A stretch of 64,000 nt of DNA from Streptomyces tsukubensis (GCF_003932715.1 NZ_CP020700.1:2068501-2132500), one strand, 5' to 3'. Positions 1-8,559 are shown, counted from the first letter of the stretch. A program made the numbers and translations. Notes: a model not told the origin generated them from the sequence alone.

Positions 1-447
1 GGTACGGGGACGGAGAACTACCGCTCCTACAGCCGCGCGCACAACGTCGTCGGGGAGGGCAAGCCGACCATCGCCGCCTCCGCGGATCCCGCGTTCCGGG
101 GCGACCGGGACCGCTGGAACCCGGAGGAGCTGCTCGTCGCCTCCGTCGCCCAGTGCCACATGCTGTGGTACCTGCACTTCTGCTCGACCGAGGGAGTGAC
201 GGTGCTGGCCTACGAGGATCTGGCGCACGCCGTGATGACGATGGACGAAAGCGGCGGCGGAGGCCGGATCACCGAGGTCGTGCTCCGCCCGGAGGTGACC
301 GTCGCCGACGCCGCCACGGCGGAGAAGGCCCGGGCCCTGCACGGGAAGGTCCCGGCGGTCTGCTTCATCGCCCGTTCGGTGAACTTCCCGGTCCGCCACG
401 AACCGGTGATCCGGACCGGCGGCGCCCCGGCACCGGCACCGCGATAG
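1..447 (+). CDS. OsmC-family protein, 5' end outside window
   Basis: The frame is open from base 1 and ends at TAG 445-447, giving 148 visible residues. The start lies to the left of the window. The segment WNPEELLVASVAQCHMLWYL carries the conserved Cys-containing helix of OsmC/Ohr-like proteins, and a second Cys (PAVCFIARSVNFPV) sits about where the family has its other redox cysteine. Proteins of this family reduce organic hydroperoxides in the cytoplasm, although many OsmC paralogues have no proven substrate. The next gene is convergent. The family call is firm and the substrate is unknown. Confidence 0.85.
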   Translation, partial: GTGTENYRSYSRAHNVVGEGKPTIAASADPAFRGDRDRWNPEELLVASVAQCHMLWYLHFCSTEGVTVLAYEDLAHAVMTMDESGGGGRITEVVLRPEVTVADAATAEKARALHGKVPAVCFIARSVNFPVRHEPVIRTGGAPAPAPR

Positions 448-520
448 GGCGGACCCGCGCGGGGCGCGATGCGGCGCGGCCCGCGCGGGCTCCGGCGACG
501 ACCGCAGCCCCGAAGGGGCG

Positions 521-721
521 TCAGGGCTGCGGCGGCCGGTCCGTCCCGCCGCCCTGGCCTCCGCCGTACTGGCCCTTCAGCTTGTCCTGCGCCTGGTCGA
601 CCTGGCCGCTGTACTTGCCCTGCGTCTTGGCGTCGACGGCGTCTCCCGCCTTGTCGACACCCTTGTCCGCCTGGGACTCGTGGCCCTTGAGCATCTGCTT
701 GAGCTTGTCCAACACGGACAT
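521..721 (-). CDS. Small MT0933-type antitoxin-like protein
   Basis: This is a 66-aa, Lys/Gln/Gly-rich, strongly hydrophilic protein that starts MSVLDKLKQMLKGHESQADK and ends in a Gly/Pro tail. Helical repeats with KAGDAVDAKTQGKYSGQVDQ resemble the small actinobacterial proteins annotated as MT0933-like antitoxins and also CsbD-like stress proteins. There is no adjacent toxin gene: the neighbours are an OsmC protein (convergent) and a secreted hydrolase gene. The antitoxin label is therefore a family name and not a demonstrated role. A stress-protein function is equally possible given the OsmC neighbour. Confidence 0.7.
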   Translation of the reverse strand: MSVLDKLKQMLKGHESQADKGVDKAGDAVDAKTQGKYSGQVDQAQDKLKGQYGGGQGGGTDRPPQP

Positions 722-822
722 GGGGTCACCCTTTCGGCTCGCTGCTCCCCCGCAGTTCCAGGGTCACAGCGCCGGTCCGGTTCCGCATGTCGGCGGGCCC
801 GGGGGCCGGCCCCCGCGGCCGC

Positions 823-2031
823 TCACCGCTGGTGGCGGACCTCGGGGAAGTCGCGCGACGGCCCGTCGAGCAGTCTGCCCCGTCCGCGCAGATGCAGATC
901 GAAGAAGGCCCGCGGATAGGCGCGCTGGAACGCCTGCGCCCGGTGGGTCGGGATCGTCCCCACCTCTCCTTCCAGGGTCGCCCGGTCCATGCCGAGGAGG
1001 GGCGCGACCTGCGGGAGGATCAGCGCCTCGTCGCCGAACGACTGGTGCGCGGCCCCCGCGACGGTGAGGCGCCGCCGCCAGCCGCGCAGCTTCGACCAGA
1101 AGGTGCGCAGGGCCGGATTGGTCTCCATACCGCCCTTCCCATAGGTGTCCACGACCAGGAACGGGCGGTCCAGACCGGCGTCCACGACGGGTCCCGCCGC
1201 ACCGCCGTCCAGGCTTGCGCCCGCCGCGATCCGCCCGTCGGTGTGCATCGCGGCGGCAGTGGCGGCGCCGCCCAGGGAGTGCCCGATCATTCCGATACGC
1301 CGCAGGTCGAGCGCCTCCCGCAGCCCTGCGGGCAGCGGCCCGCCGGGCAGGTCCGTACCGTCGCCCGCCCTGATCGCGGCGAGCCGGTCGAGGACGAAAC
1401 GCAGATCGTCGGTGCGGACCGCGAGACCCTTGGCGTAGTCGCGCATACCGCCCGGGGGTGTGGTCTCCACCCGGCCGCCGGGGAACTCGACCGCCGCCGC
1501 GTCGTAGGGGTGGTCGACGGTGACGACCACGTATCCGTGCCCGGCGAGGTCTTCGACGATGCCGGTGCCGAAGGAGCGGGAGGCGTTGGAGCCGGGCGAG
1601 TAGACCACCACCGGAAGCGGGCCCCCGGCGCAGCGGAACGGGGCACGTTCACGGCCGTGGGCGTTCCCCAGCAGGACCGCCCCCGGCGGCAGGCCGAGGG
1701 AGCCCAGATAGCTGTCGGCGGCCCGGGGAGGCATCCAGGGGACGACGGGGGCCGGGGGTCCGCCGGCGGCCGGGTACCAGATGCTGATCATCAGTTCGCG
1801 GCAGGGCCGGCCGGTGGTCCACGGGTCGGGGCGGGAGGTGTCGCGCAGATGGAGCGCGACCGTACCGATCGGGTACGGGCCGGACGGGGCGGGCAGATCG
1901 AACCGTACGGGCGCCGCCGCCCGCCGGGGCACGGCGGCGGCCGCGGGCGACAGCGGTCCCGGGGCCGTGACGGCGGTGGCGAGCAGCGCGGCGGACCCGG
2001 TCACGAGTGTTCTCCGTTTCATGGATTCCAC
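823..2031 (-). CDS. Secreted alpha/beta hydrolase (PAF-acetylhydrolase/chlorophyllase-like)
   Basis: The product is 402 aa. The N-terminus (KRRTLVTGSAALLATAVTA...AAA) is a Tat- or Sec-type export signal, so the enzyme probably acts outside the cell. The body has an alpha/beta-hydrolase fold: an oxyanion region PVVVYSPGSNAS, the nucleophile elbow IGMIGHSLGGAA with the catalytic Ser, and a late GAAHQSFGDE segment that can supply the catalytic His. This arrangement resembles platelet-activating-factor acetylhydrolase/dienelactone-hydrolase-like esterases. A second ATG nine bases downstream is an alternative start. The substrate is not deducible. Confidence 0.85.
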   Translation of the reverse strand: MESMKRRTLVTGSAALLATAVTAPGPLSPAAAAVPRRAAAPVRFDLPAPSGPYPIGTVALHLRDTSRPDPWTTGRPCRELMISIWYPAAGGPPAPVVPWMPPRAADSYLGSLGLPPGAVLLGNAHGRERAPFRCAGGPLPVVVYSPGSNASRSFGTGIVEDLAGHGYVVVTVDHPYDAAAVEFPGGRVETTPPGGMRDYAKGLAVRTDDLRFVLDRLAAIRAGDGTDLPGGPLPAGLREALDLRRIGMIGHSLGGAATAAAMHTDGRIAAGASLDGGAAGPVVDAGLDRPFLVVDTYGKGGMETNPALRTFWSKLRGWRRRLTVAGAAHQSFGDEALILPQVAPLLGMDRATLEGEVGTIPTHRAQAFQRAYPRAFFDLHLRGRGRLLDGPSRDFPEVRHQR

Positions 2032-2177
2032 TGTTCCGGCCGGTCGGTCCCGCGGCTTCCCCCGAGGGCAGGAACCGGGCGTCGGCCCAGGAGGGTACGG
2101 CGGGCCTCGGTCTCACGGATGAGTCGGCCCGGGAGATGACGTCCTCGGGGCTGACCGGACCGGGCGCCGGGCGCGGA

Positions 2178-2189
2178 TAGCGTGCGGCC
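2178..2189 (+). promoter_or_regulatory. -10 element of a probable leaderless transcript
   Basis: TAGCGT at 2178-2183 fits the actinobacterial TANNNT -10 pattern and lies 6 nt before the ATG of the histidine kinase gene. No ribosome-binding site precedes that ATG, so transcription probably starts at or next to the start codon. Confidence 0.4.
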
Positions 2190-3368
2190 ATGGATGACGG
2201 GGAGTCACGGCCGTGGGTCGTGAAACGGCTGCGCGAGGGGCACTGGCGGGCCGTGGACACCGTGGCGGCCGTGCTGTTCGCCGTGGGGTTCGGCGCGGGC
2301 GGGACGGTGGAGCACGGCTGGGCCGCAGGGGCGGCCGCCGCGGCGGTCTGGCTGCCGGTAGCGGTACGGCGCCGGTGGCCGGTGCCGGTGCTGTACTCGG
2401 TGCTCGGCGGGGTCGTCTGCGCCCTGCTGCTGACCGGGTGGGAGGACGTCTGGGTCGTCCTCGGCGTTCTGCTGTACACGGTGGCCGCGCGGGAGCCCCG
2501 GCGGGTGGCGTCGATCGCGCTCGCCGCCTCGCTGGCGTCGGTCGCGGCGGCCGGGGCCGTGGTGTCGCCGTCGACGACGGCCGCCGGGACCGTATCGGAT
2601 GCCGTCTTCGCGTCGCTGGTGATGGTCCTGCCCTGGCTGGTGGGCACCGCGACGCGGGAGCAGCGGCGGTACGCGGAGCTGGCCGCCCGGCAGGCGGTGG
2701 CGGACGAACGGCTGCGGATCGCCCGGGATCTGCACGATGTGGTGGCGCATCATCTGGCCGTGATCACGGTGCGTGCGGAGGTCGCCCGGGCAGTGTCCGC
2801 TACGAACCCGCACGAGGCCGGGGAGACGCTGGCGCTCGTCGGAAGCGCGGGCCGGGCGGCCCTGACCGAGATGCGGCGGATGGTCGGCGTACTCAGATCA
2901 CCCTTCGACGAGGACGGGCCGGAGCCGGTTCCTGACCCGGGCCACGATCCGGGGCCGGGGGCGGCGGGCCTTCCCGAGCTGGCCGCGGGCGCGGGCCCGC
3001 GGGTGGAGTTGGACATGGACCCGGACGTGGAACTGCCGCCGGGCCTGGGCCCGGCCGTCTACCGGATCGTCCAGGAGGCGCTCACCAATGTGGTCAAGCA
3101 TGCGGATTCGGCCGACTGCCGGGTGACGCTGCGCCGGGCGGACCCCGGCGCGGTGGACGCCGTGGAGGTCGAGATCGTCAACGGCCCGCCGCCTTCGCCC
3201 GGTGGGCCGGCCGTACCGCCGGAGCACCGCATCGGGGGCGGGCACGGGCTCGCCGGGATGCGGGAGCGGGCGGCGGCGCACGGCGGGGTCGTCTCGGCGG
3301 GCCCGCTGGCCGGGGGCGGCTTCCGGGTCCATGTCCTGCTGCCCTGCGGCCGGGGGCGGTCGTGGTGA
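2190..3368 (+). CDS. Sensor histidine kinase, NarL/DesK type (HisKA_3)
   Basis: The product is 392 aa. The N-terminal ~150 residues hold four or more hydrophobic membrane segments without a large extracytoplasmic loop. A dimerisation/phosphoacceptor domain follows, with DERLRIARDLHDVVAHHLAV and the phosphorylated His near residue 182. A HATPase_c domain follows, with the N-box EALTNVVKHA near residue 298 and the G-box GGGHGLAGMRER. It phosphorylates the response regulator encoded immediately downstream, whose start overlaps this stop by 7 bp, so the two are translationally coupled. The signal is unknown. The short sensor resembles DesK/LiaS-like membrane-stress kinases, but that is only a similarity of layout. 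Confidence 0.93.
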   Translation: MDDGESRPWVVKRLREGHWRAVDTVAAVLFAVGFGAGGTVEHGWAAGAAAAAVWLPVAVRRRWPVPVLYSVLGGVVCALLLTGWEDVWVVLGVLLYTVAAREPRRVASIALAASLASVAAAGAVVSPSTTAAGTVSDAVFASLVMVLPWLVGTATREQRRYAELAARQAVADERLRIARDLHDVVAHHLAVITVRAEVARAVSATNPHEAGETLALVGSAGRAALTEMRRMVGVLRSPFDEDGPEPVPDPGHDPGPGAAGLPELAAGAGPRVELDMDPDVELPPGLGPAVYRIVQEALTNVVKHADSADCRVTLRRADPGAVDAVEVEIVNGPPPSPGGPAVPPEHRIGGGHGLAGMRERAAAHGGVVSAGPLAGGGFRVHVLLPCGRGRSW

Positions 3369-4039
3369 ACCGGCCGGTACGAGTCCTGCTCGCCGACGAC
3401 CAGCCGCTGCTGCGGACCGGTTTCGGCCTGCTCATCGACAGTGTGCCGGACCTCACCGTGGTGGGTGAGGCCGTGAGCGGCGAGCAGGCGGTGGAGCTCG
3501 CGCTGCGGCTGCGGCCGGACGTGGTGCTGATGGACGTCCGCATGCCGGGCACGGACGGTCTGGAAGCCACCCGGCGGATCTGCGCGGACCCGGGCTCCGA
3601 CCGTACCCGCGTCCTGGTCCTGACGACGTTCGACCTGGACGAGTACGTGTACGCGGCGCTGCGCGGCGGGGCCAGCGGCTTTCTGCTGAAGGACATCCTG
3701 CCCGCCGATCTGCTGAACGCCATCCGGGTGGTCGCGTCCGGCGAGGGCATGCTCGCCCCCGCCGTGACCCGGCGGCTGATCCACGAGTTCGCCGGCCGGG
3801 GCGAGCCGCGCCCGTACGTCGCCCGGGCCCTGTCGGGTCTGACGCCGAGGGAGCTGGAGGTGCTCCGTCTGGTCGCCCGGGGCCTGCCCAACCCCGCCCT
3901 CGCCGAGCACCTCGGGCTGAGCGTCTCCACGGTCAAGACCCATGTGCGCCGTCTGCTGGCGAAGCTCCGGGCCCACGACCGCGCCCAGTTGGTGGTCATC
4001 GCCTACGAGTCGGGGCTGGTCTCGGCAGGCGGCGCCTGA
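3362..4039 (+). CDS. Response regulator, NarL/LuxR family
   Basis: The product is 225 aa. The receiver domain has acidic pocket residues D12/D13, phosphoacceptor D58 in LMDVRMPG, a conserved T in LVLTTFD and K in LLKD. A C-terminal LuxR-type helix-turn-helix (LTPRELEVLRLVARGL...SVSTVKTHVRRL) occupies about residues 160-220. The start is GTG at 3362, and GTG at 3365 is an alternative. It is the partner of the overlapping histidine kinase gene and should act as a phosphorylation-dependent transcription factor. No output gene can be named. The next gene is convergent, so the pair forms its own operon. Confidence 0.94.
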   Translation: MVNRPVRVLLADDQPLLRTGFGLLIDSVPDLTVVGEAVSGEQAVELALRLRPDVVLMDVRMPGTDGLEATRRICADPGSDRTRVLVLTTFDLDEYVYAALRGGASGFLLKDILPADLLNAIRVVASGEGMLAPAVTRRLIHEFAGRGEPRPYVARALSGLTPRELEVLRLVARGLPNPALAEHLGLSVSTVKTHVRRLLAKLRAHDRAQLVVIAYESGLVSAGGA

Positions 4040-4151
4040 ACGGGCGCCGCCGCCACCCGCGCCGGGCCGCGGGGGCCCGGGGCGATCCCGGCAGCGCCGC
4101 GAAGGCGCGTACCGGACGGATCCCGGCGATCCGCCCCGCAGCCGATCGCCC

Positions 4152-5513
4152 CTACAGCACCGGAAGGTTCTTCCGCAGTTCGAAGGCGGTGACCTCGGAG
4201 CGGTACTCCTCCCACTCCTGCTTCTTGTTGCGGAGGAAGAAGTCGAAGACGTGCTCGCCGAGGGTCTCGGCGACCAGTTCGCTCCGCTCCATCAGTGCGA
4301 TCGCCTCGCCCAGGTTCTGCGGCAGCGGCTCGATGCCCATGGCGCGGCGTTCGGCGTCGGAGAGGGCCCAGACGTCGTCGTCGGCGCCGGGCGGCAGCTC
4401 GTACCCCTGCTCGATGCCCCGCAGTCCGGCGGCGAGCAGCACCGCATAGGTCAGATAGGGGTTGGCGCCGGAGTCGATGGAGCGCATCTCCACCCGCGAC
4501 GAGCCCGTCTTGCCCGGCTTGTACATCGGGACCCGGATCAGCGCCGAGCGGTTGTTGTGGCCCCAGCAGATGTACGAGGGGGCCTCGCCGCCCGCGCCCG
4601 CGCTGCGGGCGGAGCCGCCCCAGATGCGCTTGTAGGAGTTCACCCACTGGTTGGTGACGGCGGAGATCTCGGCGGCGTGGCGCAGCAGTCCGGCGATGAA
4701 CGAGCGGCCGATCTTGGAGAGCTGGTACTCGGCGCCGGACTCGTAGAAGGCGTTCCGGTCACCCTCGAAGAGGGAGAGGTGGGTGTGCATTCCGGAGCCG
4801 GGGTACTCGCTGAAGGGCTTGGGCATGAACGTGGCCTGCACGCCCTGCTCCAGCGCGACCTGCTTCATCACCAGCCGGAAGGTCATGATGTTGTCGGCGG
4901 TGGAGAGCGCGTCGGCGTAGCGCAGGTCGATTTCCTGCTGGCCGGGGGCGCCCTCGTGGTGGCTGAACTCGACCGAGATGCCCATGGACTCCAGCATCGT
5001 GATGGCCTGGCGGCGGAAGTCCATGCCGACGTTCTGCGGGGTGTGGTCGAAGTAGCCGGAGTTGTCGGCGGGCACCGGGCGGCTGCCGTCGACGGGCTTG
5101 TCCTTCAGCAGGAAGAACTCGATCTCGGGGTGGGTGTAGAAGGTGAAGCCGAGATCGGAGGCCCTGGCCAGCATCCGCTTGAGGACGAAGCGGGGGTCCG
5201 CGAAGGACGGCGAGCCGTCCGGCATGAGGATGTCGCAGAACATCCGGGCGGTGCCGGGGGCCTCGGCGCGCCAGGGCAGGATCTGGAAGGTGCCGGGGTC
5301 CGGTTTGGCGATCATGTCGGATTCGTAGACCCGGGCGAAGCCCTCGATGGCGGAGCCGTCGAAGCCGATGCCCTCGTCAAACGCCTGTTCCAGTTCGGCG
5401 GGTGCGACGGCGACGGACTTCAGGAAGCCCAGCACATCGGTGAACCAGAGGCGCACGAAGCGGATGTCGCGCTCCTCCAGCGTGCGGAGCACAAATTCCT
5501 GCTGCTTGTCCAT
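4152..5513 (-). CDS. glnA2: Glutamine synthetase-like ligase GlnA2
   Basis: The product is 453 aa starting at ATG 5513 (MDKQQEFVLRTLEERDIRFV). A longer upstream reading frame looks non-coding and lacks family similarity. Glutamine synthetase beta-grasp and catalytic domains are complete, including GFDGSAIEGFARVYESD, the Glu/His metal ligands in HTHLSLFEGD, and ANPYLTYAVLLAAG. The position of the regulatory adenylylated Tyr of GlnA (LYDLP) reads VWALS here, so this enzyme should not be controlled by adenylylation. The S. coelicolor orthologue GlnA2 is reported to be a gamma-glutamylpolyamine synthetase that lets the cell use polyamines, so polyamine glutamylation is more likely than ammonia assimilation. 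The assignment to GlnA2 rests on recalled similarity. Confidence 0.88.
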   Translation of the reverse strand: MDKQQEFVLRTLEERDIRFVRLWFTDVLGFLKSVAVAPAELEQAFDEGIGFDGSAIEGFARVYESDMIAKPDPGTFQILPWRAEAPGTARMFCDILMPDGSPSFADPRFVLKRMLARASDLGFTFYTHPEIEFFLLKDKPVDGSRPVPADNSGYFDHTPQNVGMDFRRQAITMLESMGISVEFSHHEGAPGQQEIDLRYADALSTADNIMTFRLVMKQVALEQGVQATFMPKPFSEYPGSGMHTHLSLFEGDRNAFYESGAEYQLSKIGRSFIAGLLRHAAEISAVTNQWVNSYKRIWGGSARSAGAGGEAPSYICWGHNNRSALIRVPMYKPGKTGSSRVEMRSIDSGANPYLTYAVLLAAGLRGIEQGYELPPGADDDVWALSDAERRAMGIEPLPQNLGEAIALMERSELVAETLGEHVFDFFLRNKKQEWEEYRSEVTAFELRKNLPVL

Positions 5514-5854
5514 TGCGGCTTCCCATCCACCCAATCGTTGCCGGTCGAGCCAGCCCGCTCCCGGAGAGCATCGCATCCACGGGTTTCCGGCAGGTTGCAT
5601 ACCCGGGCTGAGCCCCATTGTGTGCCAGGGGCCACGGTGAGACGACCCCGAGGCCCACGGGACGGGTGCGACACGGTGTGCCCGGGGGGCGGGAAACGGC
5701 CGCCGTACGGTGCGGCGAGCCGTACGGGACCGGTACGAGTGCGGCACAAGGGCGGTCCGGAACGGTACGACAGGCAGTACACCGGGTGGTACGAAGGGCC
5801 GATTACCGCCCCGTATGAGGTAAGGAGCCGCCGCCCTCGCTACGATCTGCGGCT
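5514..5854. other. Divergent intergenic region, glnA2 / small secreted protein
   Basis: This 341-bp gap has no convincing gene. On the plus side TACGAT at 5841-5846 fits a -10 element 8 nt before the ATG at 5855. An inverted repeat TTACC-N11-GGTAA spans 5803-5823, near the expected -35 position, and could be an operator. No GlnR-like site was recognisable upstream of glnA2. Confidence 0.35.
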
Positions 5855-6217
5855 ATGGGGGGTCACCGGCTCGGCCGCCTCGCGCGCACCACGCGTCCCG
5901 TGGCACTGCTGAGTGCCGCCGCGACGCTCCTCGGCGCGCTCTTCCTCTGTCTGAACGCGGCCGATGACGACCATGCGCCCCGTGCGGCCGCCCGTGACAG
6001 CGCCCCCGCGTTCTCGTGTCCGTACGACGGCGGCTCCTGCGGGCTGCGCCCGATCGTGGGCGCGGCGGTGCTCACCGTGCCGCCGCCGGCCGCCCCGCCG
6101 CTGACGGCGGAGTCCCTGCGGACCCCGGCCGTCCGGCCCGACCTCGGCGGACCCGACCGTTCCGGCCCCCTGCCGCGCGCACCCGGCCTGCACGTCCTTC
6201 AGGTGTTGCGGATCTAG
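5855..6217 (+). CDS. Small exported hypothetical protein ending in VLRI
   Basis: The product is 120 aa. One N-terminal hydrophobic segment (PVALLSAAATLLGALFLCLN) is a signal peptide or anchor. It is followed by a Pro-rich low-complexity stretch containing a Cys pair in FSCPYDGGSCGLRP. The last residues HVLQVLRI resemble the C-terminus of the DUF6153-type protein encoded at 10354 (QLSVLRI), which suggests a related envelope family. The start lies 8 nt after a TANNNT -10 box with no Shine-Dalgarno sequence, consistent with a leaderless message. The gene precedes the DUF3105/DUF305 pair on the same strand but is separated from it by a repeat-like element. The function is unknown. Confidence 0.6.
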   Translation: MGGHRLGRLARTTRPVALLSAAATLLGALFLCLNAADDDHAPRAAARDSAPAFSCPYDGGSCGLRPIVGAAVLTVPPPAAPPLTAESLRTPAVRPDLGGPDRSGPLPRAPGLHVLQVLRI

Positions 6218-6220
6218 GTC

Positions 6221-6406
6221 GTCTCTTTCGGATCTTGCCGGGCTCGCGTGCCTCCCCCAGCTACCGCTGGGGGTGCCCCCAGCCACCGCGCCTCGCCGCG
6301 TTGTCGTCAGTCGCCTACGCTCCGCGTGGACTCCATCCTCCGCCTTGCGATCCACGGCACCAGACCCCGCTCACTAATCCGGCCTGACCCGAAAGAAACT
6401 CCCTAG
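6221..6406. repeat. MITE-like intergenic repeat element
   Basis: The ends form an imperfect inverted repeat: TCTTTCGGATCTTGCCGGG on the left, and TCTTTCGGGTCAGGCCGGA as the reverse complement of the right end. A CTAG tetranucleotide flanks each end (6214-6217 and 6403-6406). Inside is a stem CCCCCAGC-tacc-GCTGGGGG at about 6254-6273. No open frame is convincing. The layout is that of a small non-autonomous mobile or repetitive element, of a kind I recall seeing between Streptomyces genes. The copy number in this genome cannot be judged from one copy. Confidence 0.5.
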
Positions 6407-6526
6407 CACGGCCGGCCGGCCGCCCGCGGACCCCGTTTCGGCCGGCTCGCACCCTTGCCCATCCCCCCAAGTCGATCGCAGCCTCATGGCCAGGCCGATC
6501 ACTCCCTGACGAAGGACGCACACCCC

Positions 6527-7201
6527 ATGGCTTCCGGTAAGAACTCCAAGAGCTACTCGAAGAACAACGCCGCCCACGACCGCCGGGCCCGAATAGAGGC
6601 GGCGCGGAAGATCGAAGCGGCCCGCGAGCGGCGCAACCGCATCATCACGATCGGCATCAGCGGTGTCGTCGTGGCCGGGCTCGTCGGCTTCGGCGTCTTT
6701 GTGATCAACAAGGACAACGCGGAGGAGAAGCAGGCCGTCGCGGAGCGCAAGGAGCCCATCACGGGCGAGAAGGTCTGGGACGCGAAGAAGCTCGGCCAGA
6801 CGCATGTGAAGGGCGCGGTCAGCTACCCGGACAAGCCTCCGGTCGGCGGCGATCACCACCAGGCGTGGATGAACTGCGACGCCAAGGTCTACAAGGAGCC
6901 GGTCCCCAACGAGAACGCCGTCCACTCGCTGGAGCACGGCGCGGTCTGGGTGACGTACACCGACAAGGCCGCCAAGGGTGATATCGAGAAGCTGGAGAAG
7001 AAGGTCAAGGACACGGCCTACTCCCTGATGAGCCCGTACAAGGACCAGGCGGGCGCGATCATGCTGACCGCGTGGGGCAAGCAGCTCACCGTCGATTCGG
7101 CGGACGACCCGCGGGTCAACAAGTTCTTCTCGAAGTACGTCCTCGGGGAGCAGACCCCGGAGAAGGGCGCCACCTGCTCGGGCGGAGTGGAAGGCAAGTG
7201 A
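6527..7201 (+). CDS. DUF3105 membrane-anchored protein
   Basis: The product is 224 aa from ATG 6527 (MASGKNSKSYSKNNAAHDRR). A charged cytoplasmic N-terminus is followed by one transmembrane helix (IITIGISGVVVAGLVGFGVFV) and a large extracytoplasmic domain. That domain has the DUF3105 signature: GGDHHQAWMNCDAKVY, then VHSLEHGAVWVTY, and AIMLTAWGKQL near the C-terminus. The conserved His and Cys residues suggest metal binding. Its stop overlaps the start of the DUF305 gene by 4 bp (GTGA), so the two are co-translated. DUF3105/DUF305 pairing is common in Streptomyces. The biochemical role is unknown and copper or redox handling is a guess. Confidence 0.88.
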   Translation: MASGKNSKSYSKNNAAHDRRARIEAARKIEAARERRNRIITIGISGVVVAGLVGFGVFVINKDNAEEKQAVAERKEPITGEKVWDAKKLGQTHVKGAVSYPDKPPVGGDHHQAWMNCDAKVYKEPVPNENAVHSLEHGAVWVTYTDKAAKGDIEKLEKKVKDTAYSLMSPYKDQAGAIMLTAWGKQLTVDSADDPRVNKFFSKYVLGEQTPEKGATCSGGVEGK

Positions 7202-7848
7202 CCGCGATGACCCGGACCCACTGGACCGCGGTGGGCGCCGTGGTGGCCGCGCTGCTCTTCGCCGGGGCGGCCACGGTCGCCTCGGCGGGCGACGGCGGCT
7301 CCGCGTCCCGCACCCCGGCGACGGACTCGGCGGACGCCGGTTTCGCGCGGGACATGTCCGTGCACCACCAGCAGGCGGTGGAGATGTCGTTCATCGTGCG
7401 CGACCGTACGCAGGACGTGGACGTGCGCAGGCTGGCGTACGACATCATCAACACCCAGGCCAATCAGCGCGGCATGATGCAGGGCTGGCTGGACCAGTGG
7501 GGTCTGGCGCAGATCGCGCCGGACCGGGAGCCGATGGCGTGGATGGCCGGGGGCGAGGCGCACTCCGGTCACAACGCGAAGACCGGCGACGTCCGGATGC
7601 CCGGCATGGCCACTCCGGAGCAGCTGCAGAAGCTGGCGAAGCTCAGCGGCAAGGCGGCGGAGACCGAGTACCTCCAGCTGATGATCGCCCACCACAAGGG
7701 CGGGGTGGACATGGCGCAGGGCTGTGTGGACCTGTGCTCCCCCGGCGTCGAGCGGCAGCTGGCCGAGGGCATGGTCCAGGGCCAGCGCTCGGAGGTCGAG
7801 CTGATGACGGGGATGCTGAAGGACCGCGGGGCTCAGCCGCGGGAGTAG
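7198..7848 (+). CDS. DUF305 exported His-rich protein
   Basis: The product is 216 aa from GTG 7198, which overlaps the upstream stop. ATG 7207 is the alternative start. A signal peptide (WTAVGAVVAALLFAGAATVASA) is followed by a ferritin-like DUF305 helical domain with paired motifs: DMSVHHQQAVEMS near the start and MIAHHKGGVDMAQ near the end. The second half also has many Met residues. DUF305 proteins are exported and their His/Met patterns suggest metal binding, often in copper-related loci. It is probably the functional partner of the DUF3105 protein at the outer face of the membrane. A hairpin at 7883-7921 closes the operon. Confidence 0.9.
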   Translation: MTAMTRTHWTAVGAVVAALLFAGAATVASAGDGGSASRTPATDSADAGFARDMSVHHQQAVEMSFIVRDRTQDVDVRRLAYDIINTQANQRGMMQGWLDQWGLAQIAPDREPMAWMAGGEAHSGHNAKTGDVRMPGMATPEQLQKLAKLSGKAAETEYLQLMIAHHKGGVDMAQGCVDLCSPGVERQLAEGMVQGQRSEVELMTGMLKDRGAQPRE

Positions 7849-7882
7849 GCGCCCCGGCAGATGCCTTCGGCTGTGCCCAGGG

Positions 7883-7921
7883 GCCGTGTGCCGCTTCCGG
7901 TGTCCGGGAGCGGCACACGGC
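7883..7921 (+). terminator. Hairpin after DUF305 operon
   Basis: GCCGTGTGCCGCT at 7883-7895 pairs perfectly with AGCGGCACACGGC at 7909-7921 (13 bp, 13-nt loop). There is no T tract, which is usual for Streptomyces terminators. Confidence 0.6.
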
Positions 7922-8139
7922 TCCTGCCGTCTGCCGCCGTCGGCCGGCCGGGGATCCCGCGTGTCGTCGCGCCGTCGCCGGGTACTCGTCGCGCAGCTGC
8001 AGGTACGGGCGCGGAGCGGACCCCGGCTCACCCGTTCGGCTCAGCGCGGTCGCATCCCCCGAACGGCGGAACGACCATGGAGTCGGGTACCGGTCCGGGT
8101 CCGGCCGCGGGCCGTCGAGTGCGAGGAGACGCGAACGCC

Positions 8140-8559
8140 ATGACCACAGCCAAGGACATCATGCACCCCGGGGCCCAGTGGATCCCGGCCCACGAGACCC
8201 TCGACCGGGCGGCCCAGCTGATGGCCCGCCTGGACGTGGGCGCGCTGCCCATCGCCGATGCGCAGGAGCGGCTCTGCGGCATCCTCACCGACCGGGACAT
8301 CGTCGTCGGCTGTGTGGCGCTCGGCCACGATCCGGCGAAGGTCACGGCGGGCGAGATGGCCCGGGGCACGCCCCGGTGGATCGCGGCCGAATCCGGCGTG
8401 GGCGAGGTGCTGCAGGAGATGCAGGAGCACCAGATCCGGCGGCTGCCGGTCATCGAGGGGAAGAAGCTGGTCGGCATGATCAGCGAGGCGGATCTGGCGC
8501 AGCACCTCTCGGACGACCAGCTCGCCGGGTGGATGGAGAAGGTGTACGCACGGGCCTGA
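8140..8559 (+). CDS. CBS-domain pair protein
   Basis: The product is 139 aa from ATG 8140 (MTTAKDIMHPGAQWIPAHET), with GAGGAG about 11 nt upstream. An in-frame ATG at 8077 would add 21 unconserved residues. It is built of two CBS motifs: DVGALPIADAQERLCGILTD with RDIV, and QIRRLPVIEGKKLVGMISEA. Stand-alone CBS pairs bind adenine nucleotides and act as energy or redox sensors that regulate partner proteins. Streptomyces encodes many paralogues and no partner is encoded alongside. It may be separately transcribed, because the 290-bp gap upstream contains the DUF305 terminator. Confidence 0.9.
   Translation: MTTAKDIMHPGAQWIPAHETLDRAAQLMARLDVGALPIADAQERLCGILTDRDIVVGCVALGHDPAKVTAGEMARGTPRWIAAESGVGEVLQEMQEHQIRRLPVIEGKKLVGMISEADLAQHLSDDQLAGWMEKVYARA

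Noticed and set aside
521..721. Toxin-antitoxin pair around the MT0933-type protein
   Set aside because: No toxin-like gene is adjacent on either side.
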